A DNA stretch of 14,774 bases from Miltoncostaeales bacterium (GCA_030829765.1 JAUROO010000048.1:1-14774), one strand, 5' to 3'; counted from the first letter of the stretch, positions 8,101 to 14,054 are shown. Notes: generated from the letters alone by a model not told the origin. Numbers and translations are program-made.

Positions 8101-9398
8101 CCGCCGGGGTTCGTGAGGGTGACCCCCGCGCCCTTGAGCTCGTCAGGGCTGATCTTGCCCGTGCGTGACCGCTGGATGAGGTCGTCGAACGCCGCCCGGA
8201 ACCCCTGGAAGCCCAGTCCCCCGCAGTCGCGGATCACCGGCACCAGCAGCGAGCGGCTGCCGTCCTTGCGCTCCACGTCCACCGCGATTCCGAGATCCAC
8301 GGTGTCGCGGGGGATCTTGTGGGGCTTCCCGTCGGCGCGCGCGAAGGCGGTGGCCATCCCCGGCGTGGCCTGCACTGCGCGCACGATCGCCCACGCGATG
8401 ATGTGCGTGAACGACAACTTGCCCCCGCCGGCGACCGCCAGGGCCTCGTTCAGGCGCTTGCGCTCGGCGTCGAGCATCTGCACCGAGATGGTGCGGAACG
8501 TGGTGGCCGTGGGAATGGACCGGCTCTCGTCCATGTAGTCGGCCAGCGCCGCCGCCGGGCCGGTCAGTCGCACCAGCTCCTCCCCGGCGGGGGGCGGTGG
8601 CTCGGACACGCCGCCCGGCGTGCCGGCGTTCTCCACGTCCGCGCGGCGGATGAGTCCCCCGGGTCCCGTCCCGGTGACCGACGCCAGGTCCACGCCCTTC
8701 TCGTACGCCACGCGCCGCGCGATGGGGGAGGCCGCCACGTCGCGCACAGGTGGCGGCGCGGCCGCGCCCGTGGGCGGAGCGGCGGAGTCCGCCGTGGGCG
8801 CGGGGGCGGGTTGGGTGCCCGAGGGTGCGGCACCGGCCGCCACCTGCCCCAGCGGGTTCACCACCTCGAACATCTCGCCGGCCGGCACGGCGATCTCGGC
8901 CAGCGTTCCCGACGCCGGCGAGGGCACCTCGAGGTCCACCTTGTCGGTGGACACCTCCACGATGATCTCGTCCTGCGCCACCGGGTCGCCGACGGCCTTC
9001 TTCCATTCGATGACGGTGCCCTCGGTCACCGACTCCATGTCGGGCAACTGGATGGCCACGAGGGCCCCGGATGCCCCGTTGCCGGAGGCCCCGCCTGCCG
9101 CGGCGCCATCGGTGGGCGGAGCGGTGGCGGCCGGTGCGGCGCCGTTGCCGGCCGTGATCTCGCCGAGCAGCTGCCCCACCTCCACGGCGGCGCCCGGCTC
9201 GGCGGCGATGGCGGCGAGCACGCCGCCTGCGGGGGACGGGATCTCTACGTCCACCTTGTCGGTGGTGACCTCGAGGAGGGTCTCGCCCTCTGCCACCGGT
9301 TCGCCGATTGCCTTGCGCCACTCGATCACGGTGCCCTCGGTCACCGACTCGCCGAGGACCGGAAGGAGGATCTGGATCGTTGTGTCGGCGGGCGTCAC
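5112..9398 (-). CDS. kgd: Fused 2-oxoglutarate dehydrogenase: two lipoyl domains + E3-binding domain + E2 acyltransferase + E1 decarboxylase
   Basis: A 1428-residue multifunctional TCA-cycle enzyme converting 2-oxoglutarate to succinyl-CoA. Domains in order: lipoyl domain 1 (about 7-83, TDKVD with Lys48); Ala/Gly/Pro linker; lipoyl domain 2 (about 115-188, TDKVD with Lys153); Pro/Ala linker; peripheral-subunit-binding domain (about 222-258, SPIARRVAYEKGVDL); E2 acyltransferase core (about 278-515, active-site Y-D-H487-R-V-I-Q-G); E1 ThDP domain (about 552-1428, with HIGMAHRGR 722-730, HGDAAFPGQG 839-848 and VNNQVGF 872-878). From E2 onward it matches mycobacterial Kgd and corynebacterial OdhA closely, including Gln where ordinary E2 enzymes have Asp (DHRVxDG). 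Those proteins are about 1230 residues and lack lipoyl and E3-binding domains; this one has them. Start GTG 9398, with no clear Shine-Dalgarno. lpd follows with a 4-nt overlap. No FHA-type OdhI/GarA regulator is in the window. Confidence 0.95.
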   Translation of the reverse strand: MTPADTTIQILLPVLGESVTEGTVIEWRKAIGEPVAEGETLLEVTTDKVDVEIPSPAGGVLAAIAAEPGAAVEVGQLLGEITAGNGAAPAATAPPTDGAAAGGASGNGASGALVAIQLPDMESVTEGTVIEWKKAVGDPVAQDEIIVEVSTDKVDLEVPSPASGTLAEIAVPAGEMFEVVNPLGQVAAGAAPSGTQPAPAPTADSAAPPTGAAAPPPVRDVAASPIARRVAYEKGVDLASVTGTGPGGLIRRADVENAGTPGGVSEPPPPAGEELVRLTGPAAALADYMDESRSIPTATTFRTISVQMLDAERKRLNEALAVAGGGKLSFTHIIAWAIVRAVQATPGMATAFARADGKPHKIPRDTVDLGIAVDVERKDGSRSLLVPVIRDCGGLGFQGFRAAFDDLIQRSRTGKISPDELKGAGVTLTNPGGFGTNASVPRLMTGQGTIVATGGITWPPGMEGVPGDLLKVWGVSKVMTVTSTYDHRVIQGAESGAFLRDLAGLIAGDHGFYDEIRAALGLPAAPPLDFTPQAAAPDAGPAPVAASADEETLTAIAGAMSLLRAFRTYGHLAAHLDPLGSEPPGDPSLDPAWVGLTPEQMKLVPASLLGVAVPGATFSEAYPALKDTYCGTIAYEIEHISNHDQRQWLREFIESGQVRARLPRDERRAALERLISVEVFERFLRRTYLGQKTFSLEGCDALIPMMDEVVQRVSEAGVPKVHIGMAHRGRLASIMHTLGRPPESILAEFEGQVEHTDDGEDHADGEPYAAAGDVKYHLGAEGTFRSRAGKSVHVFLDANPSHLEQVNAVAEGGVRATQTIRANPIAEHDPNRAVALLIHGDAAFPGQGVVAETLNLQGLTGYSTGGTIHIIVNNQVGFTTDPEDSRSTRYASDMAKGFDMPIVHVNADDVDACIAAVHLATQFRERFGHDVLIDLIGYRRLGHNELDEPAYTQPVMARTIKEHPTVARIFANRLIEDRVISEDDYAAMVAEAEERMSAAHKRVQSGLEQGSDQESSRDKRRRAKTQVVKTRVSESTLRGLNEQLHLPPDGFPVHAKLTPQLDRRRAALDEDGGITWGHAEALAFASLLTEGVPVRLTGQDVARGTFTQRHLELHHTSDGESYHAGKGEVFIPMQHLLRAKASFELHNSPLSEAACVGFEYGYSTTAQEALVIWEAQYGDFANGAQIMVDQFLSAGQAKWGVRSRLTLLLPHGYEGNGPEHSSARPERFLRLAAEGNMRIANCSTAANYFHLIRRQGLLDEIRPLVVFTPKSLLRAKAASSSLADLADGRFEPVLPDPRVTDPAQVTRLLLCTGKIFHEIDGHPDRANHPELAIGRIEQLYPFPREELLALYESYPNLETVQWVQEEPRNMGAWSFVTRRIERLLPVGEFEYVGRPARASVSEGYPQTHQLEQARVLEDALAGREMTFS
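9013..9350 (-). repeat. Tandem duplication encoding the two lipoyl domains
   Basis: An identical 23-nt stretch occurs at 9013-9035 and 9328-9350, a period of 315 nt or exactly 105 codons. That equals the spacing between the two lipoylated lysines (48 and 153). The encoded segment SVTEGTVIEW is the same in both domains, and the flanking residues are conservative replacements. This looks like an intragenic duplication of a lipoyl domain, with partial identity preserved at DNA level by selection or gene conversion. Confidence 0.75.
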
Positions 9399-9410
9399 GT
9401 TCGAGGTCCG

Positions 9411-9416
9411 AGCATA
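9411..9416 (-). promoter_or_regulatory. Possible -10 element for the fused dehydrogenase operon
   Basis: The minus strand reads TATGCT, a good TAnnnT -10 hexamer, 12 nt before the GTG start at 9398. No convincing -35 is seen at 16-18 nt, and no Shine-Dalgarno precedes the GTG, so a very short leader is implied. The 88-nt gap to nadC (9399-9486) otherwise shows only a 9-bp tandem repeat (CCCCATCAT, 9473-9490) and no U-tailed terminator, so read-through from nadBAC is also possible. Confidence 0.3.
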
Positions 9417-9486
9417 CCCCCGCCAACCGGCCGCGGCCCACGCAGCAGTCGCGACGTGGCAGGGGTGCAGTCCCCCATCATCCCCA

Positions 9487-10308
9487 TCATCGGGGCGGGT
9501 CCAGATCGAGGGCCAGGTCGAGCGCCGGGGCGGAGTGGGTCAGGGCGCCCACGCTCACGAAATCCACGCCGCACGCGGCGGCGCGCGCCACGCCCGTGAG
9601 GTCCATGCCGCCTGAGGCCTCCGTCGCGGCATGCCCGCGGCAGAGCGTCACGGCCTCGCGCATCGAGGCCTCGTCCATGTTGTCGAGCAGCACGCGATCG
9701 GCGCCGGCGGCGAGCGCACGCCGCACGCCCTCCAGGTCGTCGGCCTCCACCTCCACGGGGGTTCCCGGCAGGGCTTCGCGGGCCCGGGCCACGGCCGCGG
9801 GCAGGTCAACGCCGCCGAGGGCCAGGTGGTTGTCCTTCACCAGGACCATGTCGTGCAGGCCCATCCGGTGGTTCACGCCGCCTCCGGCGGCCACCGCGCG
9901 CTTCTCCAGTGCGCGCCACCCGGGCGTGGTCTTGCGGGTGTCCAGCACGCGCGCAGGGCGGGCCGCCTCCACGAAGCGCGCCGTCATGGTGGCGATACCC
10001 GACAGGTGCGACAGCCCGTTCAGCAGGGTGCGCTCGGCGGACAGCAGTGCGTGGGCCGGACCGTCCACCCCCAGCACGCTCTCGCCCGGCGACAGCACCG
10101 CGCCGTCGGCGGCCTGCCAGGTGCCCGTCAGGCCCATCTGGCGCAGCACCTCCTCGCCGAACTCCCGGCCCGCCAGCACGCCACCCGAGCGCGCGACGAC
10201 CCGCCCTCGCGCCCGGGCGCCGTCGGGAACCGTCACCTGCGAGGTCACATCACCCGCGGTGCCCAGGTCCTCGGCGAGCGCGGCGGCCACGAGCGCCTGC
10301 AGGTCCAT
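9487..10308 (-). CDS. nadC: Quinolinate phosphoribosyltransferase (decarboxylating)
   Basis: 273 residues, normal length for NadC. The enzyme condenses quinolinate with PRPP to give nicotinate mononucleotide, CO2 and pyrophosphate, the third step of de novo NAD synthesis. Seen: EDLGTAGDVTS (13-23), ERTLLNGLSHLSG (92-104), the phosphate/quinolinate site DTRKTTPG (123-130), HRMGLHDMVLVKDNH (147-161), EVEAD (186-190), LLDNM (207-211), EASGGM (230-235) and SVGALTHSAPALD (252-264). The usual EVEVxN variant is EVEAD here, with the catalytic-site Glu188 kept. The ATG at 10308 shares one base with the TGA of nadA (TGATG), so the two are translationally coupled. It is the last gene of the nad cluster before the dehydrogenase operon. 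Confidence 0.97.
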   Translation of the reverse strand: MDLQALVAAALAEDLGTAGDVTSQVTVPDGARARGRVVARSGGVLAGREFGEEVLRQMGLTGTWQAADGAVLSPGESVLGVDGPAHALLSAERTLLNGLSHLSGIATMTARFVEAARPARVLDTRKTTPGWRALEKRAVAAGGGVNHRMGLHDMVLVKDNHLALGGVDLPAAVARAREALPGTPVEVEADDLEGVRRALAAGADRVLLDNMDEASMREAVTLCRGHAATEASGGMDLTGVARAAACGVDFVSVGALTHSAPALDLALDLDPPR

Positions 10309-11408
10309 CAGAGGGCGAGCATGCGATCGAGGGCCAGGCGCGCGTCCGCCGCCATGGCGTCATCGACGCTCACGACGTTCACCACGTCGCCGGCGGCCAG
10401 GTTCTCCAGCGCCCATGTGAGCTTGGACAGTGTGATGCGGTTCATGGTGACGCACGGGCACAGGTCCTCCTTCAGGCAGAAGACCGTCTTGTCCGGATGC
10501 TGCAGGCGCAGCCGGTCGACCAGGTTCCAGTCCGTGCCGATCGCCACCGTCGCGCCCGCGGGCATCTCGCCCACCCGGCGGATGATGTACTCAGTGCTGC
10601 CGTCCTCGTCGGCCGCCTCCACCACCGGCCGCGGGCACTCGGGGTGCACGATCACCGTCACGTCGGGGTGCTGTTCACGGGCCTCATGGATCTGCGGCAC
10701 GGTGAAGCCCGTGTGGACGTTGCAGAAGCCCTTCCACAGCACGATCTCCGCGGCGGACAGGGCGTCGGGCCCGATCCCGCCCAGGTCGGCCTGCCTCGGA
10801 TCCCATACGACCGGATGCGCGGGGTCCATCCCCAGGCGGCAGGCGGTGTTGCGGCCCAGGTGCTCATCGGGGAAGAAGAACACCATGTCGCCCTGCTCGC
10901 GGGCCCACCGGAAGGCGCGCTCGGCGTTGCCGGATGTGCACACCGCTCCGTTGTTCCTTCCGACGAATGCCTTCAGGTCGGCCCCGGAGTTCATGTAGGT
11001 GAGCGGGATGATGGTGCGGTCGGGGAACGCGTCGGTGATCTGCTGCCACGCGTCGTTCACGGTGAAGATGTCGGCGCACTCAGCCAGATGGCACCCCGCG
11101 CCGAGGTCGGGGAGCACCACGCGCTGGTGATCACGCGACAGGATGTCCGCCGCCTCGGCCATGAAGTACACGCCGAGGAACAGCACCAGGTCGGCGTGGG
11201 TGGCCTCGGCGCCACGGCGCGCCAGCAGGAACGAATCACCCGTGATGTCGGCGAACCGGACGACCTCGTGCTTCTGGTAGTGGTGGCCGAGGATCACCAG
11301 GCGGTCGCCCAGTTCCTCGCGCGCGGCGGTGGCCCGCGCGATCAGCTCGGCGTCGGGCACCGAGCTCTCCGGCGCCGGGATGGCGCATGTGGGGGCGGTG
11401 GTGGTCAC
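10308..11408 (-). CDS. nadA: Quinolinate synthase
   Basis: 366-residue [4Fe-4S] enzyme that joins iminoaspartate (from NadB) with dihydroxyacetone phosphate to form quinolinate. Seen: the substrate motif ILGHHYQ (39-45), FLGVYFMAEAADIL (77-90), YMNS (138-141), VCTSGNAE (156-163), HPEC (255-258), DGSTEYI (269-275) and the C-terminal CPCVTMNRITL (317-327). By comparison with the long Bacillus-type NadA, the three cluster ligands should be Cys106 (GAGC), Cys229 (FCNVHTGF) and Cys319. There are further cysteines at 8, 111, 157, 190, 258, 311 and 317. The start is GTG 11408, which overlaps the nadB TGA by 4 nt (GTGA). Longer upstream frames lie inside nadB and are rejected. Confidence 0.97.
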   Translation of the reverse strand: MTTTAPTCAIPAPESSVPDAELIARATAAREELGDRLVILGHHYQKHEVVRFADITGDSFLLARRGAEATHADLVLFLGVYFMAEAADILSRDHQRVVLPDLGAGCHLAECADIFTVNDAWQQITDAFPDRTIIPLTYMNSGADLKAFVGRNNGAVCTSGNAERAFRWAREQGDMVFFFPDEHLGRNTACRLGMDPAHPVVWDPRQADLGGIGPDALSAAEIVLWKGFCNVHTGFTVPQIHEAREQHPDVTVIVHPECPRPVVEAADEDGSTEYIIRRVGEMPAGATVAIGTDWNLVDRLRLQHPDKTVFCLKEDLCPCVTMNRITLSKLTWALENLAAGDVVNVVSVDDAMAADARLALDRMLAL

Positions 11409-12991
11409 GCAACCTCCGTCAGGTCGAGCGACGGCCGGGCCGCCGGTACCGGGGTCGTGGTGGGAACGGGGAAGGGCAGGTCGCCGGCCCAGCAGGTGCG
11501 CGTGGCGCCCGCGGGGTCCGGGTCGGGGAAGTCCGAGCGGTGGTGCGCGCCGCGGCTCTCCTCGCGTGCCGTGGCGGCGCGGACCACGAGTTGCGCGACT
11601 TCGCGCAGCCCCGCCGTCCCGGCATCCGCCGGGCGGGGCAGGGCCTCCAGCGCCCGTGCAGCGCTCTCCAGCCCGGTTGCGTCGCGCTCCAGGCCGCAGT
11701 CGTCCCACATGATCCGCCCGACCGCGGCGCGCACCGTCGCCCCGTCGGCATTGCCGACGGCGAGGGGCACAGGGTCGGCCCGCGGGCCCGGGGCGGGCGT
11801 GCGGTCGCCGCCGGCCACTGCGTCGGCGGCCCGGCGCCCGAGCGCGGCGGCCTCGAGGAGCCCGTTCGAGGCCAGCCGGTTCGCGCCATGCAGTCCGGTG
11901 CATCCGCACTCGCCCACGGCCCACAGGCCGGGGACCGTGGTGCGCCCGTCAAGATCCGTCAGCACCCCGCCCATCGCGTAATGGGCGGCGGGCGTCACGG
12001 GCACCGGGTCGCGCGCGAGGTCGATCCCATGCGCGGCGCAGAGTGCGGCCACCCCGGGAAACCGGGCGTGCACGCGCTGCGGATCGAGGTGGGCGAGGCT
12101 CATCACCACGTCGGCACCGGTCTCCCGTGCCCGCCGGAACACCGCCCGGGCCACCACGTCGCGCGGGCCCAGGTCGCCCATGGGGTGCACGCCGGCCATC
12201 ACGGGCTCCCCGGCGTGGTCGTACAGCATCCCCCCGGCCCCGCGTACCGCCTCGCTCACCAGAGCGAGCGGGCTCGGGCCCACCGCCAGCGCGGTGGGGT
12301 GGAACTGCACCATCTCCAGATCCGCCAATGCGGCCCCGGCGCGCCGCGCGAGCGCGGGGCCATCGGCCGTTGCGCCCGCAGGGTTGGTGGTGCGGGCGAA
12401 CAGGTGCCCGGACCCGCCGGTTGCAAGGAGCACGGCCCGGGCCGCGATGGCCTCGCCGTCCTCCAGCCACACGCCGTGAACGCCCGTGTCCCCCGTCGCC
12501 AGATCCCGCACCGCGGCGTGCTCGACCACCCGGATGCCCGCGTGGGCGTGCACGGCGCCCGCGAGCGCGGCGGCCACGTGGCGTCCGGTCTCGTCGCCCC
12601 CCGCGTGGACCACGCGGGGGAGTGAGTGGGCGCCCTCCCGGGCGAGCGCGAGGGCATCGCCGGCCCGGTCGAAGCGCACGCCGAGGCCCTCCAGTTCGGC
12701 GATCAGCCCGGGCGCGTCCCCGCAGACGGCCCGCGCCGTCCCGCGGTCGCCCATCCCGGCGCCGGCCTCCAGGGTGTCCCGTACGTGGCCTTCGACGGAA
12801 TCACCGGGCCCGACGGCCGCGGCGATGCCCCCCTGCGCCCACTGCGTGCTGCCCTCGCCCAGCGCCGCCTTGGTCACGATGACCACGGGGACGCGGCCCG
12901 CCAGGCGCAGGGCTGCCGTCATGCCTGCCAGTCCGCCGCCGATCACCACGGCGGGGGGCTCAGGAGCTATTTTGCGTCGGATTGACGTCAT
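11405..12991 (-). CDS. nadB: L-aspartate oxidase
   Basis: 528-residue FAD enzyme that oxidises L-aspartate to iminoaspartate, the first step of de novo NAD synthesis. It belongs to the succinate dehydrogenase/fumarate reductase flavoprotein family. Seen: FAD Rossmann motif GGGLAG (18-23), STQWAQGGIAAA (48-59), substrate-site QFHPTAL (229-235), PRDVVARA (276-283), HYAMGGV (337-343), GLWAVGECGCTGLHGANR (355-372) and LASNGLLEA (373-381). Beyond about 395 comes the helical C-terminal domain, ending in a Pro/Thr-rich tail that looks disordered. Codons 2-6 form half of a palindromic element (see 12975-13020). The ATG at 12991 lacks a properly spaced Shine-Dalgarno but sits 10 nt after a good -10, so it is probably translated from a near-leaderless mRNA. 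First gene of nadB-nadA-nadC. Confidence 0.97.
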   Translation of the reverse strand: MTSIRRKIAPEPPAVVIGGGLAGMTAALRLAGRVPVVIVTKAALGEGSTQWAQGGIAAAVGPGDSVEGHVRDTLEAGAGMGDRGTARAVCGDAPGLIAELEGLGVRFDRAGDALALAREGAHSLPRVVHAGGDETGRHVAAALAGAVHAHAGIRVVEHAAVRDLATGDTGVHGVWLEDGEAIAARAVLLATGGSGHLFARTTNPAGATADGPALARRAGAALADLEMVQFHPTALAVGPSPLALVSEAVRGAGGMLYDHAGEPVMAGVHPMGDLGPRDVVARAVFRRARETGADVVMSLAHLDPQRVHARFPGVAALCAAHGIDLARDPVPVTPAAHYAMGGVLTDLDGRTTVPGLWAVGECGCTGLHGANRLASNGLLEAAALGRRAADAVAGGDRTPAPGPRADPVPLAVGNADGATVRAAVGRIMWDDCGLERDATGLESAARALEALPRPADAGTAGLREVAQLVVRAATAREESRGAHHRSDFPDPDPAGATRTCWAGDLPFPVPTTTPVPAARPSLDLTEVA

Positions 12992-13020
12992 ATCACCAAC
13001 GATTTTACGTCAATACGACG
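12975..13020 (-). promoter_or_regulatory. Paired palindromic operator candidate at the nadB promoter/start
   Basis: Two copies of CGTC-N5-GACG occur on the plus strand: 12975-12987 (centre GGATT) and 13008-13020 (centre AATAC). Their centres are 33 bp apart, about three helical turns. The two 14-bp arms 12975-12988 and 13007-13020 are also inverted copies of each other (13 of 14 positions match). The first site covers codons 2-6 of nadB; the second abuts the putative -10. This layout suits a dimeric or tetrameric repressor of NAD synthesis. Known nad regulators include NrtR, NiaR and NadQ; I cannot assign the site to one of them. Confidence 0.6.
13002..13007 (-). promoter_or_regulatory. -10 element of the nadBAC promoter
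   Basis: The minus strand reads TAAAAT (5 of 6 to TATAAT), ending 10 nt before the nadB ATG at 12991. It stands out as A/T-rich in a GC-rich background. A TTGTGC about 16 nt upstream is a weak -35 candidate. The start would fall 3-4 nt before the ATG, giving an almost leaderless transcript. The element lies exactly between the two palindromic sites. Confidence 0.55.
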
Positions 13021-13054
13021 GATGCACAAGCGCGGTCGGTGCCCGCCCGGAACG

Positions 13055-13083
13055 CGACAGGGCGGCACGCGGCCGCCCTGTCG
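13055..13083 (-). terminator. Perfect 12-bp hairpin, probable terminator after the 69-residue protein gene
   Basis: The arms CGACAGGGCGGC (13055-13066) and GCCGCCCTGTCG (13072-13083) are exact inverted complements around a 5-nt loop (13067-13071). It lies 27 nt past the stop of the small gene and upstream of the nadB promoter. No U-tract follows on the minus strand, so it would be a tail-less hairpin, as is common in high-GC actinobacteria. A role as a protein-binding palindrome is the alternative. Confidence 0.55.
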
Positions 13084-13110
13084 GGAGTGCTTCCGGATCC
13101 TGCCTCTCGG

Positions 13111-13320
13111 TCAGGCGAGCGCCGACTCCTCCACGCGCCGCGCACGCTGGAGGGCTGCCTCCAGGCGGTCCCAGGCGCGCTCCTCGGCTGCCAGGTAGTC
13201 GTCGGTGCTCGAGTAGACCCCGACGTTCCGCGATACCGCGAGGTAGTCCGAGATCGCCCTGTCGCGCAGGCGATCGAGGGCCGTCTGGGGAACGGTGGTC
13301 TCATCGGTGATCGCGTTCAT
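13111..13320 (-). CDS. Small hypothetical protein, 69 residues
   Basis: I do not recognise this protein. It has no signal peptide, TM segment or Cys. An N-terminal Thr/Glu-rich stretch (1-12) precedes two probable amphipathic helices, about 13-31 (rich in Arg/Asp/Leu) and 39-66 (Asp/Glu/Arg/Ala-rich), joined by NVGVYSST. The composition suggests a small, soluble two-helix protein. The start ATG 13320 is favoured over the longer frame beginning at 13383 because a clear AGGAG (13326-13330) lies 5 nt upstream, the best Shine-Dalgarno in the window. It is followed by a strong hairpin, so it is probably its own transcription unit, lying between the Mrr-type nuclease gene and nadB. GC-rich codon use is like its neighbours. 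Being a real gene rests mainly on the Shine-Dalgarno and the hairpin. Confidence 0.6.
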   Translation of the reverse strand: MNAITDETTVPQTALDRLRDRAISDYLAVSRNVGVYSSTDDYLAAEERAWDRLEAALQRARRVEESALA

Positions 13321-13325
13321 CTCAT

Positions 13326-13330
13326 CTCCT
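13326..13330 (-). promoter_or_regulatory. Shine-Dalgarno deciding the start of the 69-residue gene
   Basis: The minus strand reads AGGAG followed by 5 nt and ATG (13320). It selects this ATG over the upstream in-frame start at 13383. A short GGGC-AAC-GCCC hairpin lies directly upstream in the leader. Confidence 0.65.
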
Positions 13331-13390
13331 GGGCGTTGCCCTTCGGGTAGTGGCAGTAAGCCAGAAGCTGGACAGCGAAGCAAGGGGAAC

Positions 13391-13396
13391 TGTCAA
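13391..13396 (-). promoter_or_regulatory. Consensus -35 hexamer upstream of the 69-residue gene
   Basis: The minus strand reads a perfect TTGACA in the 106-nt gap (13321-13426). No good -10 lies at 16-18 nt (the best window reads TGTCCA/GTCCAG), so the promoter call is weak. The gap is otherwise A/T-richer than its surroundings and holds no reading frame of note. Confidence 0.25.
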
Positions 13397-13426
13397 GGTT
13401 TGTCCTCCCATAACCATTCCCCATCA

Positions 13427-14002
13427 CTATTCCCCGCCTCGGGCCCCCACGGCGTGGCGCCCGCCCAGCAGCTCGCGCGCCAGGTCGTCGCGGTCCCACA
13501 GCGTGACGCCGGTGGTGCCGGCCAGTTCGATCGCCGCGGGCGTGAAGGTGCTGTTGGTCACCACCATCGCCTCTCCGGTTCCGTAGTGCAGGCGCGCCGC
13601 GGCGGCCTGCTGCACGGCCGCGACGCCCACCGGCCGGCCCTGCCGCTTCGCCTGCACCACCACCTCGTCCACCGCTCCGTGCCCCAGCACCAGGTCCGCC
13701 CCGAAGTCACCGGACGCCCGGGTGTGGCGCACGCGCCAGCCCGCGGCGCGGAACAGGATCGCCAGCCAGTCCTCGATCTCCTCTCCCGTCATCATCTCGG
13801 TGGCGGAGAGCCCGCGGCGGCGGGCCAGCCCCTCGCGCCCGCGCCGCGACCAGCTGCCGAGCGCCAGCACCGCCGTGACCGCCCCGCCCACCACCACGGC
13901 CACCACCGGCGGTGCGACCAGCGCGAGCACCAGCACCAGGACGGCGCCCGCGATGAGCCACGTGAGCAGTTCCATGCCGAGCCAGCGCGCCATCCGGGCC
14001 AT
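13427..14002 (-). CDS. Membrane-anchored Mrr-type restriction endonuclease-fold protein
   Basis: 191 residues. Two closely spaced hydrophobic segments (about 13-30 and 32-49, separated by Pro-Pro at 31-32) form an N-terminal hairpin anchor, followed by a basic stretch (SRRGREGLARRRG, 52-64). The C-terminal domain (about 70-175) is of the Mrr_cat type (PF04471, PD-(D/E)XK superfamily): MTGEEIEDWLAILFRAAGW (71-89), catalytic Asp in GDFGADLVL (98-106) and the Q-A-K motif (Gln117, Lys119). Mrr-family nucleases cleave DNA, some at methylated sites. Membrane-tethered versions are widespread but poorly characterised. With the basic linker after TM2, the nuclease domain is probably cytoplasmic. Start ATG 14002 has AGGA 7 nt upstream; ATG 13993 is an alternative. 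Stands alone, divergent from the gene at 14068, with no methylase next to it. Confidence 0.8.
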   Translation of the reverse strand: MARMARWLGMELLTWLIAGAVLVLVLALVAPPVVAVVVGGAVTAVLALGSWSRRGREGLARRRGLSATEMMTGEEIEDWLAILFRAAGWRVRHTRASGDFGADLVLGHGAVDEVVVQAKRQGRPVGVAAVQQAAAARLHYGTGEAMVVTNSTFTPAAIELAGTTGVTLWDRDDLARELLGGRHAVGARGGE

Positions 14003-14054
14003 GGGCGAATCCTGCCGGGCGCCGCGGTCGTCATCGGGGCGACGCCGGGCGGTC

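Noticed and set aside
9473..9495. CCCCATCAT tandem repeat and CCCC/GGGG mini-hairpin at the nadC end as a terminator
   Set aside because: Only a 4-bp stem with no U-tract and partly inside nadC; too weak to call.
11409..11924. N-terminal extension of nadA
   Set aside because: Overlaps nadB in another frame; GTGA overlap start gives a 366-residue protein of normal length.
12983..12990. TGACGTCA palindrome as a stand-alone operator
   Set aside because: It is an 8-bp motif that overlaps the edge of the larger paired palindromes; the CGTC-N5-GACG pair explains the symmetry better.
13321..13426. Riboswitch or attenuator in the leader of the 69-residue gene
   Set aside because: Only a 4-bp GGGC/GCCC hairpin is visible and it matches no riboswitch class I recognise.
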